Positions 22,366 to 33,925 of a DNA stretch of 64,000 nt are shown piece by piece. Every line of letters begins with the position of its first letter. The first letter of the stretch is position 1. Position numbers and translations under genes: made by a program. Below the pieces are notes generated by a model that ran no database searches, was not told the origin of the DNA, and was given only the letters and a program-made list of their open reading frames with translations. Source of the DNA: Steromphala cineraria (taxonomy: Eukaryota; Mollusca; Gastropoda; Trochida; Trochidae); contig OU744725.1 in NCBI GenBank assembly GCA_916613615.1, forward strand, positions 59,528,575 to 59,592,574, written 5' to 3'.

Positions 22366-24769
22366 GATATGAATATACTACAGAGTTCTCAGTATAATAT
22401 AAGGACAGATACACAAAATTTACTCTTAACCCTTTCCCATATGCATTAAAGAGAATTAAGAATATGAAGCATTTAATACACTCTGTTAGTTGCTGTAGCC
22501 ACATTCTTGCCTAGCAAATGTTATCAATGGTTTCATGTGGTTCAGAACAAACTGACTGCTGCTTTTAAATTCAATTAAAGCCTTATCTGTTTAGCAGATG
22601 GTCCAAAGGTAAATAATTGCGATCAAAAACTTGACAACAAATAACAGCAGTTGTGATATTTTGTTGCCATTAAAAACTGGACAACGACTTGCTACGAGAT
22701 GGTGAGAAATAGTGAGGTGAATAGGTGTTTTTATTTATCTTTACAAAGTCATTAGTAAATCATCTTTTATATTCGCATTAGTCGTCCTTATGCTCTAATG
22801 ATGATAACAATGATGACATAACGCTGTTGAATAAATTTAGTTAAACTACCTTTTCGTGCATCGAAATTGTATGTTTTAATCCATTAAATTTAAGTTTGGA
22901 TTCAACCATTGGGGCTTAAAACAAATTGAATTATGTGATATCTTCTCTAAGAAAGAAGTTAAACCAAACTAAGATTTAAAAGAAGATGATGAAAGCGGCT
23001 TTCCACTTTAATGTGGTTTACAGAAACTTGTTTACATCAAAGGCTTGCAAGAGGAATAGAATATAAAATCCAATTAAATCTTGTTTTCAATTTAATTTTC
23101 TTGAAAGGAAAATGAAAAACATGAAACGCCTTCTTTGTGTCTAAAAACAACCGTATTACCAACCTTACCTTTCTGTATGCATGTCGACATCGAATCCAGT
23201 TTCGTCATACGATTATACATTAAGTGCTTGTCTGTTTAATGATTACGTTAAATTACCTTTGGATACCATAAGAGTATTTGTTGACTATAGTTTACCGTAT
23301 TTAAAGAGGACTTTTTTTCAGAAGTGTTGTATTTTATATTGACAATAATGGGCAAGATATAGCAACATAATGACACAAACAATATTACATTTAGATAAGA
23401 AAGGAGGAACTTGTGCCCAATAAAGCCACATCTAAGAAGCAGTTTTTAAAATTGAAATGATGTAAATACTTCATGACAGTAATGAGCAAGACAAACGGAC
23501 AAAACGACATGAGCATGAGGTCCTTTTACTTGGGGCAATGTTTCTTCAGGATAATAATAGACGAAATTTGCTTATCCAATTCCTAATCAGCAGGTGCTTG
23601 TTTTTAGTTCATTAAAGTGCTCAAGCTACATTTCCTGTGCGTGTTTTGTGCTTTTATTCCTTGACGTGTAATTCATTTTTATCAACGAATGTCAACTAGA
23701 ATAATTTTTAATATGTCCTTTCTCTGAATCGATATTCATGTCAGAGGATTATCAAAAATTATTGTTTTATGTGCAACACACGATATGAGAAAGTGCAAAG
23801 ATGCAAATCATTTTGTCGTTGCAACTAAAATGAATTAATGTGCTTAAATTCAATTGCAACTGAATTTAAAGAATGGACTGTCAATAATTATACTTGTAAT
23901 CATTATTAATTTTTGAGCTTCACTTCAATCTTTTTTATAAGTTATTTCATCATTTAAAGATGTTCATATATGTTAACACTTTGAATTTTACAAATTCCAT
24001 CGATATATGATAGTGCTGACAAGCTATTTGGCGGTTGACGCATGGTATCATGGCATTAGTTCAATTTTATAAAAGTGCGAAACAGGCGTCATGAATGCAC
24101 ATGTTACTTAGCTTATTTCGTTCTTGATTATATTATATATAATTATTATAGGGTAACATACATAAAACCAACCAATGTGTCATATTTTGATGGTATGAAA
24201 GTGTGATGTATTCTGTATATACAATGCTACATGGAAGAGAGTCATTAGTAGTAAGTCAAATTGTGTATGAAAACTTCTAGCCAAAGAAAACAGAAAACGT
24301 CTTATTTGTATTGTGATTGCAAGGGAGATAGCAACTACTCATGAAGGTAAAGCAATGATTGATAGTTATTATGCGATTTACAAAAATTTTTAGTTAACGT
24401 TGTAAACAAGGTGTTGCTTTATTAAAATAAATACAATGTGTACATAAGCGGTATTCGTTATCATAGACTGTATCTTTATAACCAGTTTCATCCTCTCCGA
24501 ATTACAGGGACTGTGCTTTCGGCATCAAATGGCCACTATTGGTTTGTGTGGTTTTCAGAGGTGCCGAAACATATTAGAAAATCGTGAAAAGAACTATACA
24601 AATCTTCAAAACATTATTCATTTTTCTGATAAAAGATTTCGCTTTTCACTCTTAAAGGGAATTATTGTGGGCTATTTCTTGTCAAATTATCACAAAACAT
24701 AAATCGATGTAAAGTGGTTATGTTCAAAACATTTAGATATAACATATATTAACAAAAATGAATATGAAC

Positions 24770-25087
24770 TCAAATTTCGTTTCCAAAACTTATCTCTGGA
24801 ACAGTTCCTTCAGCTGCTAAACCACCATAGTCACTTTCACCAACAGGAAGTCTGACATCTCGGAACATTAGGACTAAATCTGGTCTCCTGTGTGAAATGC
24901 ATCTTAAGGTCTTATCATAATGTCTATCCTAAAAAAACAGGAAAATTGAATTTGTTCAAGAAGTAATAAGGGTTGTTATTATGGTCATATAGCGTTTGCT
25001 GCAAGGCACACTATACATGAGAGTGTTTAAAGCTATTTGGCTAAGCAGTGTCGTCCTCTGGGAAAATATATTTCTTGCTAGCTCTCT
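24770..25087 (-). pseudogene. Core decayed gene, unit 2
   Basis: Counterpart of 16781-17096. The frame is shifted by a net two added bases in the A-run near 24925-24945, between the LEQIQF and DRHYDKTLRCIS parts. The downstream part (HRRPDLVLMFRDVRLPVGES, then DYGGLAAEGTVPEI) is still open. The upstream QRTTLLSQ part is nearly unchanged at the base level. Confidence 0.35.
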
Positions 25088-26011
25088 TCAAACTGATCAT
25101 TAACTTGTTCAAGTGCCCTCATCTACACATTGAGAATCATTAATAGCTTCTACTTCAGTTTGTGTCAATTGAAATCAATAGTGATGTTTGCAGATGGAAT
25201 TTAGGTTCATATACATCCACTGCTTCACTTATTTGGCTATCTGTTTTGAATTCCCTTAGGACATATTCAATCAAGAATAATATTTACTCACTCATTTTTA
25301 ACCTTTTGGATACTTCTTGTTAGCTGTGCAGAAACCATTGCAAAGCTTGTAGAAAAAAGTTATAATCAAGGTCCAAACTGCTTCGTGCCAAATATGCTCA
25401 TGATACTGTTTGGTGATACAGTCAAATATTTATTATATTTAAGTCACATAATTTTGTGACATGATTTTATTCCTCTAGGTAGCTTCACAAGTGTTAGCAG
25501 AGCGCAATACAAAAGGAAAGTCCAAAACATTGAGTCAAGGTAGTTGCAGAATTCCTGAATGTTGCAAAGCAAACAATCGTTCAAAACATCATGACCTCTT
25601 TAATATCTACATGAAACGAATGAAAGATGTCATAGTTGAGACACTGGTTTGAATACTCCTTTGTCCAAGTAAAAATATCATGTTATTCTAAAAATCGATT
25701 TCGAAGCGAATTGACTTAAAAAAGATCTCTTGATCAAACCCTTTAAAATAGATCTAAATTCCATAGCTGTATAATAAAGTATTTTTGTTGTATAGGGAAA
25801 ATATCCCTTGGGAAATTTACTTATATCACGCTTGTTAAAAACCTATTACTCTTGCTCTTGGACCGGATTAAGATAAATCAGTATTTCCCCGCCTTTTACG
25901 TTTTTGCATTTTGCCTCAATCTATAACCCCCAATTGTACAATAACTTTTAAGAAACCGCCTCCTACTACGATGTCAACGTGAAATAGCTGGTTTCTATAT
26001 TCTCTTGTGTC

Positions 26012-26242
26012 ATGTGCGAATCACTTTCAGTAACTGGTTTAACAGCAACGAAAAAAAGAGGGATATACCTTGATGAAGATGGAGTGACACATCAGATCAA
26101 TGACGTTTTTGCCCAACAAACGTGCAGAGAGCTATATTTCTCACAGTCCTTCACCACAGTTGGTTATCACTCCCTGCCGGCTGTTCTGCTCGTGGTGTGG
26201 CCCATCCACAAGGGTTTAGCACTTCCAACACCCTTAGACTGA
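26012..26242 (+). pseudogene. DEDGVTHQIND block, unit 2, open 76 codons
   Basis: Plus-strand frame reading VTGLTATKKRGIYLDEDGVT, then HQINDVFAQQTCRELYFSQS, then FTTVGYHSLPAVLLVVWPIH and KGLALPTPLD before TGA. TTTCAG at about 26027 could be a splice acceptor just before VTGL. Across units 1, 2 and 5 roughly half of the base differences in this frame are silent (Asp GAT/GAC, Ala GCC/GCT, Leu CTA/TTA, Val GTA/GTT, Leu CTA/CTG, Tyr TAT/TAC), somewhat more than expected without constraint. That suggests the ancestral copies were coding. A competing minus-strand reading (HTTSRTAGRD, HMTQENIETSYF) also has few stops. The family is not recognised. Confidence 0.3.
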
Positions 26243-27879
26243 ATTAATCAAGGGCTTTGGTGCTAAAATTGATAAGGAAGACGCGATTTATGCCATCATC
26301 ATTCGCTGAACAAGAGGTGCCATGCTGAAAAACAGAGCAGCAATGAAGTTGCCGTCATTAAATTTGTTAAATAGTCCCAAGTAAATCAGCTTCTACAAGG
26401 TAGCAATAAGGCACGATTGCCAGGGGATTAGTGTGATATAGCTGTAGCGACAATTTATGCTAATATCTGAACAAACCCGTTCAGTGGTAAAGAAAATCTC
26501 ACAAGGACGGTGCTTCGATTCTGAGAGGTGTTGTATCGACACAAAAGAAATGTCCTACCTATTGTGTATAATTGAAATATTCCAATCTGAAACGTTAAGT
26601 CCTTGAAAGATGGATTGATACTTAGTTTGCTTCATGTAACAATTGGACGATTCTATGCTGAGACATTGCTTAATATTCTTACATTGGTCCAAGCTTTCTG
26701 AAGTGCCGCAGTGATGTTTCAATGAGAAGTTATCATTAAGAGACGTTTGGTGTTTCACAATATCATAAAGACCTTCCTATAAGATTTAATGTCATGTAAC
26801 AAAATAACGATCCTTTCAAAAGACTTCACTGTCTTTCGTTAGATGGAAGTTCTCATCCTGTTTCTGTGCATGTTATCTTACATAATACATCTGTAATGGT
26901 AAACAATTTTCATCGTTCTTTTTTTTTTAACTTCGTAGTCGACAATTGTTGTTTCTTTGTCTATAAAACGCCTTTTCAAGTTTATCAATACATCTCATAA
27001 AGATAACTGATTGTATTCTTCAAATCAATTGGATCGTCAGGACAAAAGATCATGTCAAGGAATTAAACAAACATCTCAAACAGATGATTTACTAATGAAG
27101 TTTAACATAAAACTCCATGTTATGATAACTAGAAAGACTTCCTCAGTTAAAAAGTAACTCTTATGCAAATGGAAATCTCCAATGTGCCTTTTGAGTAAAT
27201 ATTGTTCAACACACATTTGCAATTTCCTGCATGAATAATCAATTGAAAGTTATAGCAATATTATCAGGTTTTCTCACGTTATGATACTCGTTGCATGTTT
27301 AGGGCCGTTTGCCATTTTGTTTTTGCCCTGTTCGAATAACCAAAAAAACACAATCTCAAGTTTCTATTCGTATATCGAAAGGAAGGACTGTACTCGTATC
27401 ATGTAACAAGTTTTCTCACCACAGATTCAACCAGCAGTAATTATGAAATATGGTACAATGATACAATTATAAGAGGTTCAATCATAAACTTACTAATTTC
27501 AGAATATGTATGGCATTTCGCTTGATCTGTTCTAACTGGAAGTCATACACTACCTTATATGCTCGATCTGACGATAACTAACGGCAGGCAAGTCTTGTAA
27601 TTACCAATAATCTAATGTATGTTGACACTGGTTTAAGTGATTCATCTGTTCGTTTTTCTGTTTTAATTGTAAATGGCATTTAGTTAAGATAGGTATGTTG
27701 CACGCCATCTGCCCATTCGTCCGTGAATGCAGACATTGATTTGTGTCTCATATTAATTGCCCCAAATTGATGATTCTATATAAGGACTGAACAACGTCTG
27801 CAATATAATTATATTAAAACAGCATGATGAGCTACAGATCAAATGCTTATGTGTTAAGCATTCTGATGTGACCTGTACT

Positions 27880-28282
27880 AGACCAACATGTAATTCCCCC
27901 AGGCATCTGTCTTGTGTTGGCGATGTTATTTTTTATCAGTAGGGTCTTTTTCCATTCTCTTCATGCAAACAAGACTTTTATAGGCTTAAAGTTTCAATTC
28001 AAATGTCACAGAAGGAATTTCTTCTACAGATTCATTGCTTCTATCGTTATTTTGTATTAAAATGATTGTTACTGAAATATTAAAGAATCAAGATGTGGTC
28101 CTAAGTTTAGCCCCTGACATGTTCTGTATTAGAACAACTTGTACTTGTATTCCTTGAGGTGTCTTTCTTGTATCAGCAATGTCAACTTTTAACAGTAGGG
28201 TCTGTTTCCATTCTCTTCATGCAAACAAGTTTGACTTTAATAGGCTCAAAGTTTCAATTCAAATGTCACAGAAGGAATTTCT
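27880..28282 (+). repeat. Internal duplication in unit 2
   Basis: A segment of about 150 bases occurs twice: 27880-28022 and 28130-28282, each running from the TAGAcCAAC-like start through the AGTAGGGTCT part to ACAGAAGGAATTTCT. The first copy matches the short variant of the tandem unit. The second, together with the TACAGATTCATTGCTTCTAT lead-in, matches the long variant of units 4 and 6 and is nearly identical to 63755-64000. This is a recombination scar between two unit types. Confidence 0.8.
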
Positions 28283-28794
28283 AAATTCAATTAAACTGAA
28301 AATTTAACCTCTCATCAACGGGCATCAACAAACGTTTTTTGATATTGCAATTGAAGCTCTTTTACAACTTTAAGCATGTGATCCGTTAAGAATTCAAAAA
28401 AGCGAATAATCAAATTTGCTATTTCACTGAGCTGATTCTGCTATCACCTTCCAGGTTCGATAATTTTTTATTCTTTCGGGTTTGAATGTCTCGAAAAATT
28501 TTTGTTTCTCCAATACAACATCAAACATCATTTATCTGGTTTAATTAATTTTTCCCTCTCATTGCCGGAGTTATCTTCTGAAACAGCCGCAGTTAGAAGG
28601 AAATATCTGTTTACTTTCCCCGGCATGATATTTCTGACCCTACCACATTTGCCGTTAATACCTTACTAATACGTCAATCCGACGCGTCAGAAATATCAGT
28701 CTGCAACTCTTCCGCATCTATCATTTCATAGCTTTCTTGTCTGATATGGTTAAATCATTGCGAATGATGATTGAGAGGATTTAAAAGTTTATAG

Positions 28795-28980
28795 ATGATA
28801 CGGCTCAAATATAATATTCGAAAGGTTTTTAGAGATTTCTGCAATTCTCCGAGGCAGGAGACGGAATTGCTTTCCTTGGAGGAAGCTGTTTGGTTTAGAC
28901 GCTTCGAAATTACAATATTTCTCATAATCGATTCCAATATAAAACTCCTTTATGCCCACTGTATCCTTGAGCTAAAATGA
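28795..28980 (+). other. Tail ORF block, unit 2 (unknown)
   Basis: Counterpart of 20629-20838. It reads NSPRQETELLSLEEAVWFRR and ends in the shared HCILELK. Function unknown; the opposite strand is open too (28755-28937). Confidence 0.15.
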
Positions 28981-30413
28981 TTTGAAACCTTTTGATGTGA
29001 TAGCTTTAAATTCCGAAATATTTTGCAAAATATATTGAACACCTGATATCATCAATCAAGAACTATTTTCGCTGATGGAGAAAGGGGATCAGTATAAAGC
29101 GAAGGTAATATTTTCGCTTAAGGGCATTCAGATGACTGAAGATAGTTAAAGAGGTAATCAATCAGTTAATATTTAAGGTTTTGATTGCCCCCATATATAT
29201 ATATGTAATTATGTACACTTAAGGAAAGATTGCTCTGTTCAAATCACCACTATACTCTTTGATTTCAGGCAATATTGTCTCCACAGAAACTGAATACATG
29301 TTGCCGAATTTAAATATAAATTGATTTTTATATGATAGAGAAGACAAATAAAGTTATTATTTGTAATGATAGAATGAAACGTAAATATCACCCCAAACAT
29401 CAATGTGAACCTTGCATATACTTGTTAGGAATGCTATGTTTCTTCTCATTTCCAAGACTTCCATAGACAGTCTGTCCATGCAGGAACAGGAATGGTATCC
29501 AATTTTCTTCCTTTTTATGATCTACATTGATCTGTTTTGCAAATGAGAATATAAACTTCAGTCTTGGCACAAGTTTAATCCTGCCTAGATGCATTAAATC
29601 ATAGCATGGAAGAAATATATTTATTCAACAACACCCATGGCATCGTGGACAGCTGCATGTCTTGTTCTATATAGGTGTCTTGTCAAGAGAATCAAGTGAT
29701 TGTCTCAAATAAAATCCCTGGCCTGACTGTTTCATTGCTTCTTGGAAAATATGCTTCAATTCAACGTATTTGGTCACTGATGTGCAGAAACTGATTTCTT
29801 GTAGTGAAACGGAACTGTAATAACAGCTACTCCTCATTGCAGATGATCATGATGCTTTAATTAGGCTGACCACTTCCTCCTTTTGAGGTGACGACCACCA
29901 CATATCTGGTCACAGCATGATAGCTGTATCATGGCTTATTGGCTTACTGTTCCAATAGCAAGTACTTTAATTAGAGTTTATATATTATGTCCGATATTTG
30001 GTTGGCATGGAACAGACAGGTGCGTTCACCTAGCCAGTAGTCCAAGATCTGAAGTTTGTGGCTAATAGAGGATCCGTTTCATCCACACCATGTGCCTGAT
30101 AACTGTCAATGATACAGGACTGATTTTTGCAAAATCATGTGCGTTTCAACAGGGGCACATTTGAGGGCGTGTCTTTTCACCATGTTATGTTTTTCTTTAT
30201 GAGTACGTTTTACATGGAAGTGATTTCTCACCATATCATGTGTTTCACAGCAGGTGAATCCTTCAGGATGTTGTTTCATAACAACAACATGTGTCTCATA
30301 GCCAGTGCGTCTCTTTTATCAGCACATCTTGTTGATCGGGTTGATTATGCAGGGTCTGTTTTACCGCACATCATGTATATGATAACAGGTGCATCATTCA
30401 ATTTGCTGTTTAA

Positions 30414-30716
30414 TTGCCACTTCAGTTGCGGGAAAACAATAGATGGTTTCTAAATGACGGTCAAAACAACTACAACTTCAACATGATAGTGTTCAGGTTT
30501 TTTTTCATTTCGAGCATGATGGTTTGCAATGGTACTCAATTAAATAAAGGCCCGATGAACATTTCTGTGCTGCACCCAAAATCACACATCCCAATCACAT
30601 TATACGTTTACATGTACACCCTATCAAACACTACAAACCAAGATGTGTGCTTGTTTTTTTTACAAACTATTTCACGTTGCGTTTGGGAAACTGGCGTTCC
30701 TATTGTCTTTACCTAA
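30414..30716 (+). other. 100-codon head frame, unit 3 (unknown)
   Basis: A plus-strand frame reads MPLQLRENNRWFLNDGQNNY, then, after a variable stretch, GPMNISVLHPKSHIPITLYV and YMYTLSNTTNQDVCLFF, and stops after TGVPIVFT. Units 5 (47651-47959) and 6 (56403-56648) keep the same frame, although compensating indels change the middle (RFFFISSMMVCN against FSFLHFEHYG). There is no signal peptide or known domain. In unit 2 it is deleted and in unit 1 badly eroded. Confidence 0.2.
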
Positions 30717-30902
30717 TACTGTTAGTACTGAACAGAGTACCATTGACATTTTAATTCCCAAGAACTTTGATAATATTTGACATATGTGACAACAACCAAC
30801 TCTATGTCACTCTGGAAATGTGAAATGAATCTAGAAGAAAATATACATTATAAGCTGACGAGAATACGTTTGGGATTTGATGCTGTGATAAATCAATGAT
30901 AT

Positions 30903-31085
30903 GTGTATTTTATGACATCTTGGACTAAAATGAAATTATACGATGCTCATATAATGCTCAGTGGGAATAAAGAAGTGATACATTATGCAAATAAGCTCGC
31001 TTGGAGAGCAGTTGGTGTCATAATTTATCTCCCCATAGCTAATGCTCTCTTGTACATGAATGGTCACCTCAGTATGTTCACTTGA
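30903..31085 (+). other. Head ORF block, unit 3 (unknown)
   Basis: Same block as 14197-14328. It reads SGNKEVIHYANKLAWRAVGV, then IIYLPIANALLYMNGHLSMFT. It lies about 190 bases after the 100-codon frame. Function unknown. Confidence 0.2.
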
Positions 31086-33609
31086 GATATAAATATACTA
31101 CAGAGTTCTCGAATAAGATAAGGACAGATACACAAAATTTACTCTAACCCCTTTTCCATATTCATTAAAGAGAATCAAGATTATGAAACATTATGAAACA
31201 TTATTGCAACAACACTCTGTTAGTTGCTGTAGCCACATACTTGCCTAACAAATGTTATCAATGGTTTCATGTGGTTCAGCAAAAAACTGACTGCTGCTTT
31301 TAAATTCAATAAAAAGGCTTAGCAGATGGTCCAAAGGTAAATAATTGCTATCGAAAACTGGACAATGACTTACAACGAGATAGTGAGAAATAGTTAGGTG
31401 GATAGGTGTTTTTATTTATCTTCACAAAGTTAACTATTGTCATTAGTAAATCATTTTATATTTTCCCTTAAGTCTTCCATATGTTGTCATGATGATAACA
31501 TTGATGGCATAATGCTGTTGAATAAATTTAGTTGAACTATCTTTTCGTGCATTGTAATTGTATGTTTTAATCCATTAAAGTTAAGTTTGGATTCAACCAT
31601 TGGGGCTTAAAACAAATTGAATTATGCGACAACTTCTCTAAGAAAGACGTTAAACCAAACTAAGATTTAAAAGAAGATGATGAAAGCGGCTTTCCACTTT
31701 AATGTGGTTTACAGAAACTTATTAACATCAAAGGCTGGCAAGAAGAATAGAATATAAAATCCAATAAAATCTTGTTTTCAATTTAATTTTCTTGAAAGGA
31801 AAATGAAAAACACGCAAAACCTTCTTTGTGTCTAAAAACAATTGCATTACCAACCTTACCTTTCTGTATGCATGCCATCATGAAATCCCTTTTCGTCAAA
31901 TACGATTATACATTAAGTGCTTGTCTGTTTACTTGCTACATTATATTACCTTTGGATACCATAAGAGTATTCGTTGACTATAATATGCTGTATCTAAAGA
32001 GGACTTTTTGTAGAAGTGATGTATATATATATTGACAGTAATGGGCAAGATAAAGCAACAAAATGACACAAACAATATTACATTTAGATAAGAAAGGAGG
32101 AATTTGTGCCCAATAACGCCACATCTGATAAGTAGTTTTTAAAATTGATATGATGTAAATACTCAAGGACAGTAATGATCAAGACAAAAGGACAAAACGA
32201 CATGAACATGAGGTCCTTTTACTTGGGGCAATGTTTCTTCAGGATAATATTAGACAATATTTGCTTATCCAATTCAAAATCAGCAGGTGCTTGTTTTCAG
32301 TTCATTAAAGTGCTCAAGCTACATTTCCTGTGAATGTTTGGTGCATTTATTCCTTGACGTGTAATTCATTTTTATCAACGAATGTCAAATAGAATAATTT
32401 TTAATATGTCCTTTCTCTGAATCGATTTTCACGTCAGAGCATTATCAAAATTTATTGTTTTATGTGCAGCGATACGACATAAGAAAGTGCAAAGATGCAA
32501 ATGATTTTGCCGTTGCAACTAAAATTAATGTGCTTAAATTCAATGGCAATTGAATTTAAAGAATGGACTGTCAATATTCATACTTGTAATCATTATTAAT
32601 TTTTGTGCTTGACTTCAATCATTTTCATAAATTATTTCATTATGTTATTTTTTTTTTTAAATGTTCATATATGTTAACACTTTGAATTTAACGAGTTCCT
32701 TCGATATATGATAGTGCTGACAAGCTATTTAGCGGTTGACGCATGCTATCATTCAGTTCAATTTTATTAAAGTACGAAATAGGCGTCATGAATGCACATG
32801 CTACTTCTTTCGTTCTTAAAACATTATTATAGGGTTACATTCATAAAACCAACCAATGTGTAATATTTTTATGATATTAAAGTATGAGGTATTCTGTATA
32901 CATGGAAGAGAGTCATTATTAGTGAGTCAAATTGGGTATGAAAACTACCAGCACTTTGAATCTTGTTGACTATTAATGAATCCTTTCAGCAACAATTTTA
33001 CGTGAGTTGCATCTAATTTTTTTATATTTTGCCAAAGAAAATACTTCAATATTCTTTATTTGGAACTAAGAAAAAAATGTTTAGGCCCGTTTTATACGAT
33101 AACTTGGACGGATTATCGTCTTATTTGTATGGTGATTGCAAGCTGGATATCTAAGGTCGTTACCAATGATTATGGTCACATAACCTGCTCATGAAGGCTC
33201 AGCAATGGTTGATAGTTATTATGCAATTTTAAAAAGTTGTAAACATGGTGTTGCTTTATTAATACAGTGTGTACATAAGAGGTTGTCAATATTCATAGAC
33301 TGTTACCTTATAACCAGTTTCATCCTCTCCTAATTACAGGGACTGTGCTATCGGCATCAAATAGCCACTATTGTTTTGTGTGGTATCAGAGGTGCTGAAA
33401 CATATTAGAAAATCGTGAAAAAACTATTCAAATCTACGAAACATTCCTTTTTCTGATAAAAGAAAACGGGGAAGGATTACGCTTTTCACTCTAAAAGGGA
33501 ATTATTGTGGGCTATTGCTTGTCAAATTATCACAAAACATAAATATCTGTAAAGTGGTGATGTTCAAAACATTTAGATATGACATATATTAACAAAAATT
33601 AATATGACC

Positions 33610-33925
33610 TCAACTTTCGTTTCCAAAACTTATCTCTGGAACTGTTCCTTCAGCTGCTTAACCACCATAGTCACTTTCACCAACAGGAAGTCTGACATCT
33701 CGGAACATTTAGACTAAATCTGGTCTCCTGTGTGAAATGTATCTTAAAGTCTTACCATAATGTCTATCCTCAAAACAGGCAAATTGAATTTGTTCAAGAA
33801 GTAATAAGGGTTGTTGATATGGTCATATAGCGTTTGCCGCAAGGCACACTATACAAGAGAGTGTTTAAAGCTATTTGGCTAAGCAGTGTCGTCCTCTGGG
33901 AAAATACACTTCTTGCTAGCTCTCT
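33610..33925 (-). pseudogene. Core decayed gene, unit 3
   Basis: Counterpart of 16781-17096 with the GAA codon intact (LLLLEQIQFACFEDRHYGKT). Two stops appear that other units lack: TAA after PDLV, and TAA in place of the TTA codon in DYGGL. The 1-base shift upstream, shared with units 1, 2 and 4, is present. Confidence 0.4.

Larger units (their letters stand above)
21671..29850. repeat. Tandem unit 2, about 8.2 kb
   Basis: Second full copy. Against units 3, 5 and 6 it lacks about 525 bases at 22120/22121, so the IPITLYVYMYTLSN frame is missing. It carries an internal duplication at about 27880-28282. The core frame at 24770-24984 has a net 2-base insertion near 24930. The plus-strand block at 26012-26242 is intact. 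The parts between listed features are noncoding as far as can be seen. Confidence 0.9.
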
